Positions 46,208-56,295 of a DNA stretch of 64,000 bases are shown here, one piece after another. Position numbers and translations under genes: made by a program. The number at the start of each line of letters is the position of its first letter. The first letter of the stretch is position 1. The notes under the pieces were generated by a model. The model worked only from the letters and a program-made list of their open reading frames with translations, was not told where the DNA came from and made no database searches. The stretch is from Rhipicephalus microplus (taxonomy: Eukaryota > Arthropoda > Arachnida > Ixodida > Ixodidae): the NCBI RefSeq assembly GCF_043290135.1, contig NC_134710.1, positions 457,436,376 to 457,500,375 of the forward strand, written 5' to 3'.

Positions 46208-47250
46208 TCACCACCGGCTAGCCGAGGCGACTCGTAGTTCCGAAGTGGCCATCATCTGCGTGTGCGTGACGGTTGTAGCCATAGGAAGGCTGACGCCTAT
46301 ACCACCTGCTATTGCAATAGCGGGCCACGTGACCAACACAATGGCAGTTAAAGCAAATTGGCCGGTCATCAGCAGTCCTCCACTCAGCGGGATTGCGAGA
46401 GCGCGCTGGGAGCCTCTGGCATTGGGCGTAGAAAACTGGTGGACGACGTTCAGTCGGTTGGGAGGGGGCGGCGGTGCCCATAGATTCCAGCCCAACGTTC
46501 GAAAACTCTTGGCGAATGATGGCATGCACTGAAGGCAACATTTGGGAGCTGGACTCACAGGCACAAGAGAAAGTTGAAGCGGGAGATATAGCTTCAAGTT
46601 CTCGACGGATGATCTTCGTGACATGCTCTGTGCTGAGCGGTGCTTGTGGTACAAACATGTCTTCGCACGACCATGTTGCTGCAGTATTGGAAAGTCGAGC
46701 GAACGTATGGGATATACGTCGGCTTTTGGTGGCCTCAAAACGCTGGCACTCTCAGATAATGGCATCTACTGTATCACAGTTCTTGCAAACTAGCAAATTG
46801 AACGCGTCATTGGCGATGCCTTTCAATATATGCGCTACCTTTTTGGGCTCCTCCATGCCGTCGTCTGCTTTGCGGCAAAGGGCGAGCAGCTCCTGTATGT
46901 AAGACAGGTACGACTCCGATGACGTTTGAGCTCGAGATGCCTGCTCCTTCTTGGCCGCTGTCTTCCTGCCAGTCAATTTGCCGAACAGTGCACGTATCGT
47001 TTCTTTGCACGCATCCCAGCTACCAATTTCCGCTTCACGGTTCGCAAACCACACTTCGCCTGTCCCCTCCAGGTAAAATAGGATGTTCGCCACCATGAGC
47101 GTTTCGCCCCAGCGATAATTTCTGCTTGTTTGCTCGTACAGTGGCAACCATTCTCCAATGTCTACATTGTCGGTCCCGCATAACGTGCCAGAGTCTTTCA
47201 ACTGGCCGCTGCGGAAGCTGGAGCCGCGGAAGGCGGTGCCATCGTGGAAG
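46208..47250 (-). pseudogene. Gypsy 4 gag with zinc knuckle
   Basis: The 46752-47201 frame has NVDIGEWLPLYEQTSRNYRW, EVWFANREAEIGSWDACKET and SYIQELLALCRKADDGMEEP, the capsid part of Retrotrans_gag proteins. A frame break near 46760 leads to the 46218-46658 frame, which ends with RPICFNCHCVGHVARYCNSR, a CX2CX4HX4C nucleocapsid knuckle. The first frame begins without ATG at 47201, so the true start is upstream or lost. Confidence 0.8.
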
Positions 47251-47355
47251 AAACCATCGTGCCATCGAAACCATCATGCTCTTGTGCCGTCGTGGAAGAT
47301 ACCAAACGTCGGCTGCTGTGTAGCTCCGTCTTGTTACTCCGCACTTCCACCAAAA

Positions 47356-47529
47356 TGTCACGCGGTGGGAGTAGGCAGAGGGTAGAAATACATTTACAGA
47401 CTATACACGGAGTACACGGGGTCCTTGAACCAAGATGGCGGAGTGGCAACAACAACCCGAGCTTTTGTTCAATCGTCATCTTCGTCGCCTTTAGGGTGCA
47501 TTCGTTGATTTTAATGATGACTTGTATCA
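47356..47529 (-). repeat. 5' LTR of Gypsy 4
   Basis: 174 bp, TGTCACGCGG to TTGTATCA in plus orientation. The right flank starts with ATAT of the target duplication. Confidence 0.85.
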
Positions 47530-47915
47530 ATATATTTCGACATTAGTTTATTTTCATTGGTCTTTTTGCCAGTGGCAGTAGTAAGCATCATGTTAAATAA
47601 ATTCTTTTCGCTTCTTTCAGGTAATTGCTAAGCATATTGCAGCATTTGATTTACCGACACTGCAGGGCAGTATTTAGTAAGTATGGTGCGAACACATTCA
47701 ACTGATAACTTTTGAGAATAATGAATTTATGTTCATTTAAACAATAATTTAATTCATTACAATGAAGTATCTTCCTCTTCTTCAAATGTAACATTATTTT
47801 TGCGAGATCTGCGTGAAATTTATGTGAAGCACTATAAACAACAGCTTTTTGGTGACAATAAAATTATTTCGGCATGAGCTTGCTAAAGGTAACAGTTAGA
47901 TTTACATTCGTTCTT

Positions 47916-48155
47916 TTACTGATTTCTTTGATTCAATGATGCACTGTAGAATCCATTTCGTGAGAAACACTCGTACAAGCTATCTGGATCAGCAGTGCCA
48001 ATCAGTTTGGCTGCGGCTTCGACTTCTGGATTTCGCAGTCTAGCTTGCCATTCCACTTTGGTGCAGCTACGGAACCTGACGAGTTTTCCGGGCGGTGAGT
48101 TGTTGCCCCTTTTAAGCCGTGTGAGTGGGCTACGCGCACCACCACTGCGCAGCAT
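47916..48155 (-). CDS. Unidentified small frame, conserved in both duplicates (copy A)
   Basis: A 79-codon minus frame, MLRSGGARSPLTRLKRGNN at the start, with EWQARLRNPEVEAAAKLIG and TADPDSLYECFSRN later. Copy B keeps a 69-codon frame (57801-58010) with the same core and mostly conservative or single changes. The composition looks protein-like, with mixed charged and hydrophobic residues, but I do not recognise the family. It may be an exon or the remnant of a transposon gene. Confidence 0.3.
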   Translation of the reverse strand: MLRSGGARSPLTRLKRGNNSPPGKLVRFRSCTKVEWQARLRNPEVEAAAKLIGTADPDSLYECFSRNGFYSASLNQRNQ

Positions 48156-48469
48156 GCGGCACTATCTCAAAATGGCCTACGCGTTGTTCCCAAAATATTT
48201 TCAAGAATACTTGCGTGTTTATATAATCTAAGCTTTATGATATGATCTAGTATATAATGTGATGTTGTGATATCATCTAATTATTAGTATTCTTCAGTCA
48301 CAGTTCATACCTAATTCTAAAAAATGACGCCAGGGATTGGTCGGACATCTGATTTATGATGTGTGTAGAACGCCCTTGCTGACGAATACGGGCGCTTTCG
48401 ATTCCCATGAATTTCTCTAACTTCAGTTTAAAATGAAATTCTGCAGTTCAATGGCGGTGCCAAAATTCA

Positions 48470-49156
48470 GACTGCATACTACAGTTTTCTCACAATTTCA
48501 GGCACACACCCGACAGCAGTTGATTTTGTGTACTGCATAAGTGAAAATTTTCCATCTTGTAAAATCGCCATCAAGTTCAAGGCTTCACGTGTCACGAAAC
48601 CTACGGGCTCCGAGCTCAGCGCCCTTCTAGCCACAATATGATTTGTTTTTCAAGAATATCTAGCTAAGTGGGCTATCTTCTGTGACTCCAAGACAGCCCT
48701 TCAATATATACGAAGTCTATGACGCGGGAACTACAATAACATGGTAATTAAAATAACGAAATCTTAGGGTATAGCGGCACTAACAAAGAACATCACATAA
48801 TCTTTCAGTGGCTGCCTGGTCACTGTTGGATTGGTGGTAATCATCTCGCCGACAACGCTGCCCGTTGGGACCACGATGGAGCACTCAGACTGCTCATACC
48901 CCTGTCCCACATTGCGCATAGTACCAAACGTATGCATTGTAATCTTCCACTGAACTGCACTCAATGCTGACAGAACCGCGCTTCATTACGCCAATTACAG
49001 CTGCCACTAAGGACATCGTGACGGGACACTACAATGCTGCGTCGGTTGCGGTCGGCGTTGCCTTCACCAATTCATTAAGTTATCACATTGGTATGGCTGA
49101 CTCCCCTAACTGTCATAACTGCCATTGTGTAAAAACTGTCGACCAAGTCCTGTCAA
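48470..49156 (+). pseudogene. LINE ORF2 RNase H fragment, copy A, 3'-truncated
   Basis: Plus-strand frames give FKASRVTKPTGSELSALLAT (glutamate motif), WAIFCDSKTALQYI (aspartate motif), FQWLPGHC-type sequence around 48800-48830 and FTNSLSYHIGMADSP followed by a knuckle start. Homology with copy B stops at about 49156, in the middle of the zinc knuckle, so the LINE is cut at the duplication boundary. Several frame breaks. Confidence 0.75.
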
Positions 49157-49728
49157 GACCAAGATCGTAACAGCTTACGTTTACTACCAATAATGCATTC
49201 TTCGAAGTTTTTTGTTACTCGGCTCTTGAAGCGTGGCTTTCACGGCGTTTCGTTGAGGAATCGGGCCGATGTGGAGCGTAGTTTAAGAGTGTGAAATATA
49301 TTGAGATGTTCACAGTAAATACCAACTGGTCGTTGCAATTCTTCGCTGCACTTATAATTTCGTTGCCTGTTGACAGATGCTCACACGGTTAGCCACACGA
49401 AGCACCTGTGTTTCATACCGACGTGCAAACATGCCCACACACACACACACACACGCACGCACACACGCACACACACACACACACACACGTCGCGCCCAAA
49501 GAGAGTTTTTAAAGCTCCTATAGGGAGTTTGTAACCACGTGACCTGAAACTCCCTGGGGAGTTTCAGTAGGTCATGTCGTTCATAAACTCTCTCATTAAG
49601 CAGGGGGCGTTCTACGATGACATGTGCCGAGTTCACTCCCTACAAGGAAGGAAATAATTGGGGCAAGGGAGTTTTGTCGGCTCACATGCTGGAGAAACTC
49701 CCATCTCGGCTAACTTTCGCTTACAGTG
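49157..49728. other. Unique spacer between duplicates: (CA)n and palindromic sequence
   Basis: Contains a (CA)n tract with GC interruptions (49437-49488) and a 24-bp inverted repeat (49544-49567, CTGAAACTCCC around TG). Repeated GGGAGTTT/AAACTCCC motifs lie on both strands nearby, with outer GAGAGTTT (49501) and AAACTCTC (49583), so 49500-49592 may be a foldback element. No gene. Confidence 0.6.
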
Positions 49729-49978
49729 TAGCATAAACCAGTAAAACCAAAGAATTCGCAAGACACACACTGTATTCCTGTCGCCTGGTTCTTAGCCCAT
49801 CCCTATCAGTGGGTGAGTGTCATCCACACGGCGTTCTCAGTATCATCAACCGCAAGGTACGCGTATGTGTGATTCGAGCGCAATTTTTTCAGCGTCTTTG
49901 ACCACAGCACGTGAGCTCGGGAACATTCGCTGAACACGTAACGAGCACCCCCGTTTGAACGTTGCACTGTGATGTAAT

Positions 49979-50029
49979 ATGCACCGCACCGACGTCGTCT
50001 CCAGAAGTAACGACTGCAGCATAGAACAG
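49979..50029 (+). CDS. Candidate 17-codon first exon, copy B
   Basis: Same 17 residues as 28313-28363 and a donor CAG/GTGAGA at 50029/50030. Downstream of the donor the two copies diverge more (for example HARLVVDDF against HARFVVDDF). See copy A for caveats. Confidence 0.22.
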
Positions 50030-50391
50030 GTGAGAGTGCATGCCCGCTTTGTCGTGGATGATTTCCATGCTTTCAGCTCGTTATTGCTTAGTCGCGTGGT
50101 CCCTACTTCCATCCACCGATATTACGTGTGTTCAAGCACTTACATTAAAACAATGAGGCCCTACCCGAATCCTGTCATCCATATTGTAGCGTCAATTTTT
50201 TAGACAAAATTGCATCCCTCTCTTCGCCTGACTGTTTTTTTTTACGAACGTTGCGGCAGACCTGTAACGAAAATTCGTTATTCGTTTTGCCGGGCTTGCC
50301 TTTTGAACATGTGTCCGCCTGCACGTGCCCATAATGATCAGAATTTGGTCATATTTTGTTTGGAACACTCTGTGGCTTTGTATGGGCAGAT

Positions 50392-51335
50392 CAGCCGTGT
50401 AGCTAGGTGGCGGCACAGTGGGCCCGTTCCCCCTGTTATCACCGAATTTTGTTTCTGCCGCAACAAACAGAACGAAAACTTACCATTTTAAGGAGGCGCG
50501 CCTTCTCTAAATCACGGTATACCACCTTCCCCGGAAAAAAAAAATCAAGTTTCGGCCAGCGGTCCTGGTTTCGACTCTAAAGCATAAGATTCGATGCGTG
50601 CAGCAGCGATTTGAGCTCATGGTGCAGCAAAAAACATCAAATCACTTGACTTAACCGCATTTTTGCTTCCAAACAAAGCAACGCAACCCATGCACTGCCC
50701 GTGATTCGCGCATGTCGTTCTTAGCATGCCGAAATTGCTGGTGACTTCATAAGACTACAATCGCCTTTTGACGAAAGTCTTTGGGTGAGCGGTTTCGCTC
50801 GTTGTGGTATCAGGCCAATTGGTTATGCTTTCTTTTACGGTTTCTCGCCCTCAGTGGGTGCTTTACGTGAGTACTTAAGGCTGCCTCATGGAAAGAATAA
50901 AAAGAGTTTTTATGAACAAATGATATCAGTTGTGAAAATCACAATAAAAAGTGTGAAAACCTAGCGCCGCACGCATCAACACCCACCGACGATTAAAGCG
51001 TGACTTGGTGAGGAGACGGCAGATAACCGAAACGAAAAAACAGGATTGGATTTTTTTCAAGTGATTGTAATCATACATAAGCCAAAGTTTACCATATATT
51101 TATTTTCATCTGATCTCACACTTGGAAACTGATTGATTGCCGCATTTTTATGTCGAGTGCAATAAAATGTGTGGGGGGGGGGGGCGTATCTAGGCAATCA
51201 GTTGCCAGGATTTGTGTTTTGTTCGGTGAATTCTCGGGTCAAAAAAATCATCGCTAACTTTTGTGTGGTGTTTTCATGCATACCTTTCATGTTTTATTGT
51301 CTTTGTGATGTTCGTTGGCGTGACATTTGTGAGCT
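50392..51335. repeat. Near-identical block shared with 28725-29665 (copy B side)
   Basis: 944 bp; differs from copy A by one substitution and a 3-base longer G run (12 Gs against 9). Flanks on both sides are clearly diverged. Confidence 0.85.
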
Positions 51336-53235
51336 CAACTAGCATACATAATATGTTCATGGCCATTCGTGTGACTTACAACCACCCATTCTGGCGCATG
51401 GCTGGCGTGCCCTCGTCTGTCGTGATTGTGCATGCGATAAGATAAGCAACGAAAAGCTGTACTCAAATGTTTTGAAAGTGATGCTCTCAAGGCTGCTGTC
51501 TCGCTGCAGTTGTTTTTCACGATCGGGCAACGTGAGTTTTTGAACTATTGTGCTCTTGTGCTCGTGAGCAGTTTTGTCCATAGGTCGGCGAACTCACTCA
51601 TTAGTCTACTCACTCAGACTCCCTCTGACTTGATCAAGCCGAGAGTCTTAGTCTGAGTGAGGTGAGTGAGACTTTTGTGAGTCTGACTCCAATTAAGTCT
51701 GGTTGAAGAAACTGTTGGTGAGTTTGAGTCCGAGTGAGTTCAGCTCAGGAAAGTTTTGGTGAGTCTGGGTCTAAGCGAGTCCCACTATCTTTTCCGTACT
51801 AAAGGTGCTATGCAATAAACTTCCGCAACACTGTGAGCCTTACTAAAATTCACGTTTATATTCACCTATACTCATAGGTATATCAAAGCAGTGTCATTCA
51901 TACACAATTTCACTATATATATTAAAGATGTGGATTACGAAAGTGGGTGCTTTGACCTTACCCCACCAACTCTTCAAGGGAAGTTCCTAATTATTATATA
52001 ATATACTTGCATCTCTTCCATCAAAATACCCTAGTGATTAAGAAGATCTAAGAACTCGTTTACGAATATACTGTGTCAAACAGCAGCAAAAAAAGCTCCA
52101 ACAATTAGAAATATTGGTGCTAAAAAGTAATGAAACCATGGTTGAAGAAGCTGTTTGTAGGTTGATTGACTCGTGCGTCGACTCACTCAGACTCAGATCG
52201 AGCTGCGAGTCTGATCTGAGTGTGTCCGAGTCTGAATGAGTCCGAGCGAGTCCGGTTGAAGAAACTTTTCATAATTCTGAGTCCGAGCGAGTCCAAAGCT
52301 CAAAATGTATTTCATGATTGAGTCTGTGTCAGCTCTACATGTTTCGCCAACATCTAGTTCTATCGATTTCTGCCTCTGCAATGTTTTCGGTGAATAATGC
52401 TAGTCCACCATTTTCTTAACTAAAGAACGTCGCTTCCTGAGTCTTTTTCTTTGACCTTTCCTGTGTCTCTCACGCACGCAAGTGGCGAGTCATTAAAGCT
52501 TAATGAAATCTCGTAGTTATCAACATACATGTAAAATATCAGTAATTTATTGAAGTTAAGTTTTGCGCCATGTAGGCGAAATGTACGATGTTTCTAACAC
52601 TTCCGGTAATCTTTTTAATTTTTTTTCCTGTTAGTTCCGTCCCCCCCCCCCCCCTTTTAGGTAGATAGAGATCGTGCCAACGCGTCCCCGACTAGTGAAT
52701 ACAAGCGCTTTTTTGAAACTTACGCTACTAATTCGCATAAAACCAAGTCCAAAAAATAGGCAAGTGAGTAGAAAATATAACCTTCTTTCACACTTTCTTA
52801 GCTAGATCTTTCAGCCGGCAGACGCTTCGCTTTAGATCTAATCTAATTGTTTACTGGTCAGATTCCACCTCGTGCAAAAATCACGTACTTCGTGACGTTT
52901 TCTGGCGAAAAAAAAAAAGAGGTCTACATGTGGCTCTTGCACTGGCGCTGTAAATCACTCACGGGGACTAATTGTGTTTAATTCTCACGTTATGTGGCTG
53001 AAGGCACACTCTCTTCGTAATTCTTAGTGAACGTGATGTCGGCTTTAGCACAGAAATAAGCATGAAAAGCAGAGTATGTGAAAAAAATCAACAAATTCCG
53101 CGTACCTTGTATATCGACGTTGCGCGGAGCGTGCGGAAGGTAGCCTATTGTGTTGTGCTCTGTTTTCTTCAGGGATGCTAAAGACATTTACTAATGTTGT
53201 ATGCACAAACATACATTTAACACTCGCCTAATTTA
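51336..53235. other. No gene seen; GAGTC-rich repeats, copy B
   Basis: Equivalent of 29666-31526, with the same degenerate GAGTCCGAGT arrays and a C run at about 52638-52653. No frames with domains. Confidence 0.5.
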
Positions 53236-53240
53236 TATAT

Positions 53241-53279
<39 letters not shown>

Positions 53280-53323
53280 CGGTAGAAAAAGAGGTCGACA
53301 AACGTGCGAAAAAACACTACATT

Positions 53324-53373
<50 letters not shown>
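53236..53373. repeat. Two (TA)n tracts flanking a 53-bp insert
   Basis: Tracts at about 53245-53275 and 53329-53373 surround a B-only 53-bp segment (ACGGTAGAAAAAGAGGTCGA and onward). The second tract ends at the TG of the Gypsy LTR. Confidence 0.9.
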
Positions 53374-53375
<2 letters not shown>

Positions 53376-54747
53376 CTACGGTATGAGCCGGGCTGTAGTA
53401 TGTGCCGGGTAGGTAAAAGAGGAAGACGACGTTGTCTTGTGCGGCCTCAGGACTCCATCTTTAACGCGACTGCCGAACTTCATCCTCACCCTGTAAATAA
53501 ATCTACATATCCTTTAATTCAACCGTAACAGTTTTGTGGTGGAGGCGCTGGGTAACCAACCAAGCAACACGACGCTTCAAGAGCCTGATCTACAACGAAG
53601 CCGCCGCTTTGCTGGACTGTCCCCGTTAGCACTGGCAGCTGAGATGTCTCATGGCGAAGAAGGAAACCGCATCCCCGCAGCTGCAGACCTTCTACCAGTC
53701 CCAGCAGCACCGCTGGTGCCAGGTTCGCGTGCGGCTGGTCTGTGTTTGCGTCAGGATCTGATAGTGCCTCGCACATTCGGTGGCAAATCTGGCGAGGACG
53801 TAGACGCCTGGCTCACACACTACAAACGGGTGAGCAAATACTACCAGTGGGATGCGGCGACCCAGCTGACCAATGTATTATTTTTCTAAACGGACACAGC
53901 ACTCGTGTGATACGAGAACCACGAAGATGCCCTCACGTCATGGGATCGCTTTGTTTCCGAAATAAGAGCGTGCTTCGGAGACTCCGTAGCTAAGAGAAAG
54001 CAGGCTGAACAAACGTTACTGCAGAGAGCTCAGATCGCAGGAGAGACGTGCACAAACTATGTCGAGGCAATTTTGAAGCTCTGCAAGATTGTCAGCCCTT
54101 CTATGTCAGAGGAAGACAAAGTTGGCCACCTGTTGGAGGGCATTGCCGAGGACGTGTATCAGTTTCTCATCAGCAAAGAGAGCCTAGCTACGGTAACCGA
54201 CGTCATCCAGATAGCATCTACTGACATCCGAGCCTATCCTTCGTCATCTTGATCTTTCTGCTCCTACAGAAGTGCACAGTGACGCAAGTGGAATTGGCAT
54301 CGGAGGTGTGCTTGTTCAGCGCCATGATAATGCAGAGCATGTTGTTGATTATACGAGTCGATCTCTAAGCAAGGCCTAAATGAATTATACGATGACAAAG
54401 CAAGAATGTTTAGCGGCTGTATTCGCCATTGAGAAGATTTATGTTACCTCTACGGTCGTCTATTCACGATTGTAACAGACCATCTTTCATTATGTTGGCT
54501 TGTTACCCTCCGAGACCCTTCTGGCCGCCTTGTTCGATGGCCTTCGAGAATTTGACTTCTGCATTTCGTACAGAAGTGGATGACTTCATTCGGACGCCGA
54601 TTGCCTTTCTCGCTTGCCTATGACCACAACGGAGGAGAGTGCGGATACCCTCGACATCTGTTCTGCTGCGGTCTCTCACACGTTTCCTGACGCCATTATC
54701 TTCAAACGAGAACAATTGAATGATTTATCTTTAGACCCTTTGTTCGT
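53374..54747 (+). mobile_element. Ty3/Gypsy derivative 2, copy B, 3'-truncated
   Basis: LTR 53374-53530 (157 bp, as in A), gag with ATG at 53644, and the same fusion of gag to RNase H at about 54250, so the protease-RT deletion is shared. The gag frame is open to a stop at 53887-53889 (A has its stop 57 codons earlier, at D-A-stop). RNase H keeps [16 protein letters not shown] and HSDADCLSRLP, with more frame breaks than A. Homology with A stops at GTTGACGC (54747), where a deletion joins it to the gag-only element. Confidence 0.85.
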
Positions 54748-55769
54748 TGACGCCTGTCTTCGATAGTGGCCCGTATTCGAAGAGGCCCGTCTTCGATAGC
54801 GGTGTTTGGCTGAGCTGAACTTGAATTGGACGACGGCACAGAGTCCGAAAGCTCAAGTGAACTGCAACGCATGACTGCAACCTGGAGGCAGAAACCCTCC
54901 TGCGCCTTATCCTCGCTAGTTGCCAGGTTGGACTTGGTGGTGGAAGGGAGATCCGATAGCGTCCGGCCGAAAGCAGCTATGAGCTTGGAGCTCCACTCCA
55001 CCCAAGACTGCTGCTTGAAGCCTTCACACCGGTGCCATGCTGCTGCACCTTCCCGAAGACGGTCTACAGCCACGGTCCATTTCTGAGATTCCGTCCAGGC
55101 CTCGCGCATTGCTATAGCGTTGACTGTTGCCACCCAGCTGTCAGCGTCGTTCCGGACCCCGTGGAATTCCGGTAGTTCGCAGACGGCTGGAGATTGTGAG
55201 GTGGCAGGTGGCAACGTAGAGATCACCAGGATGCAGTGGAGCTGGTGTGAGAGCTCGATGAGAGAAGAACGAAGCTCCCTGCGTTGCTCCGGTTTGCTTG
55301 CCTCAAGGTGGTGTGAGACAGCTACGTCCAACACTGCATTAATGTCCCACAATGCTGGCAACATGGTAGGAGCTTGCTCACTGATGGATGCTGTAAGTTT
55401 GTTAGTCTCGACGCGGAGTAACGCGATGGTACGCCGCAAGTCCGCGGCGCTGTCGGGTGTGAAGCCCGAAGAGTCAGTGATCGCGTTCTTCAAGTAAGTA
55501 GCGGTAGCACCACTTACACCAGCGAGATTGACGAGCAGGGAAGCTTGGACGGCGATCAGTGGCGGCTCGTGGGTTGGAAGAGTACTGCGTTGGGAATGAA
55601 GGCCATGGGAAGTGTGAGCGGCATTTACAAGGGACAAGAGCCGGTGCGGATCCCTGCCGTGAAACGGGGGCAGGGTTTCAATCAGGTCATAGCCTAGAAC
55701 CTCAGGGGAGCCTTGGACGCCGTCCACAGGTGGTCTGAAGGGTGGCTGAAGTGGCGGGTGGGACCCCAT
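54702..55769 (-). CDS. Gag of gag-only LTR element 3, copy B, uninterrupted
   Basis: A 355-codon frame starts at the ATG complementary to 55767-55769 (MGSHPPLQPPFRPPVDGVQ). About the first 330 residues match the broken gag of copy A, with TDSSGFTPDSAADLRRTIAL, PEFHGVRNDADSWVATVNAI and REGAAAWHRCEGFKQQSWVE, a capsid-like (Retrotrans_gag type) pattern. The last 25 or so residues are read through the deletion junction in the antisense of Gypsy 2 and are not original. No zinc knuckle. The product would form particles for an element that must borrow RT and integrase; activity is unproven. Confidence 0.7.
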   Translation of the reverse strand: MGSHPPLQPPFRPPVDGVQGSPEVLGYDLIETLPPFHGRDPHRLLSLVNAAHTSHGLHSQRSTLPTHEPPLIAVQASLLVNLAGVSGATATYLKNAITDSSGFTPDSAADLRRTIALLRVETNKLTASISEQAPTMLPALWDINAVLDVAVSHHLEASKPEQRRELRSSLIELSHQLHCILVISTLPPATSQSPAVCELPEFHGVRNDADSWVATVNAIAMREAWTESQKWTVAVDRLREGAAAWHRCEGFKQQSWVEWSSKLIAAFGRTLSDLPSTTKSNLATSEDKAQEGFCLQVAVMRCSSLELSDSVPSSNSSSAQPNTAIEDGPLRIRATIEDRRQRTKGLKINHSIVLV

Positions 55770-55882
55770 CGCTAGGGAAGCGTGAACGGCGTTCCTTGAT
55801 GGAGAAGCCCGCGTTGCCGACTAACCACGAAGACACGTACCGGTGGCTTTCTGCAGAGGGTTCACTTGTCGGACTGCGCCAT

Positions 55883-56031
55883 TGTAATGAGCGAGACAAA
55901 GAACAAGAGACAACACCCGATCCCGGGCCAGCTGTTCTTATTCGGCACTTCGTCTTCCTCTGCTTCTTCCAGCAAGCTCCTCGCAACCAGAGCCCCGATT
56001 CCGCTGCTCTTAGTTCTCAGTGTTCATCACA
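55883..56031 (-). repeat. 5' LTR of gag-only element 3, copy B
   Basis: 149 bp, TGTAATG to CATCACA in plus orientation, same length as the copy-A LTR, and adjacent to TGGCGCAGTCCGACAAG on the minus strand. The partner 3' LTR has been removed by the deletion at 54750. Confidence 0.8.
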
Positions 56032-56036
56032 ATATA

Positions 56037-56118
<82 letters not shown>
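56032..56118. repeat. (TA)n microsatellite
   Basis: Abuts the LTR on one side and the shared sequence GCACGCAGCTACCC on the other. Copy A has its 4.1-kb extra segment at this point. Confidence 0.95.
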
Positions 56119-56119
<1 letters not shown>

Positions 56120-56295
56120 CACGCAGCTACCCGACTAGTTTCAGCTGGCCGCCTCTATAAGCAATCGACATGCCTAGAAGGTACCACTATAGGAGAAACT
56201 GTCTTCGCAAGATCCCTATGTTATTGTATGTGCCACTATTCTTTCGAAAACTGTTTGACAACGTGTGCGATGGCATCATGACATTAGTCATGATG

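Larger units (their letters stand above)
42363..47529 (-). mobile_element. Ty3/Gypsy LTR retrotransposon 4, full length but dead
   Basis: Two LTRs (42363-42534, 172 bp; 47356-47529, 174 bp) flank a 4.8-kb interior encoding gag, protease, RT, RNase H and integrase on the minus strand. The target duplication is ATAT (42359-42362 and 47530-47533). Just inside the minus-strand 5' LTR is TTTTGGTGGAAGTGCGG, a likely primer-binding site. The LTRs differ at many positions, so insertion is old. Copy B has only a solo LTR with the same ATAT flanks at 57206-57379. Confidence 0.9.
28066..49156 (+). repeat. Tandem duplication, copy A (long form)
   Basis: Homology with copy B starts at TAGCATAAACC (28066 and 49729) and runs in the same order and orientation. 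Matching pairs: 28066-31608 with 49729-53373; 31609-32998 with 53374-54747; 35990-37241 with about 54770-56031; 41404-42362 with 56119-57205; 42363-47529 (full LTR element) with 57206-57379 (solo LTR); 47530-49156 with 57380-58995. The offset at the 5' end is about 21.67 kb. Copy A retains segments missing from B: 32999-35989, 37304-41403 and the interior of the 42.4-47.5 kb element. Confidence 0.9.

Noticed and set aside
46474..46902. 142-codon plus frame
   Set aside because: Antisense shadow of the Gypsy 4 gag.
54702..54776. C-terminal 25 residues of the 355-codon gag frame
   Set aside because: Encoded by the antisense of Gypsy 2 and junction filler; not part of the original protein.
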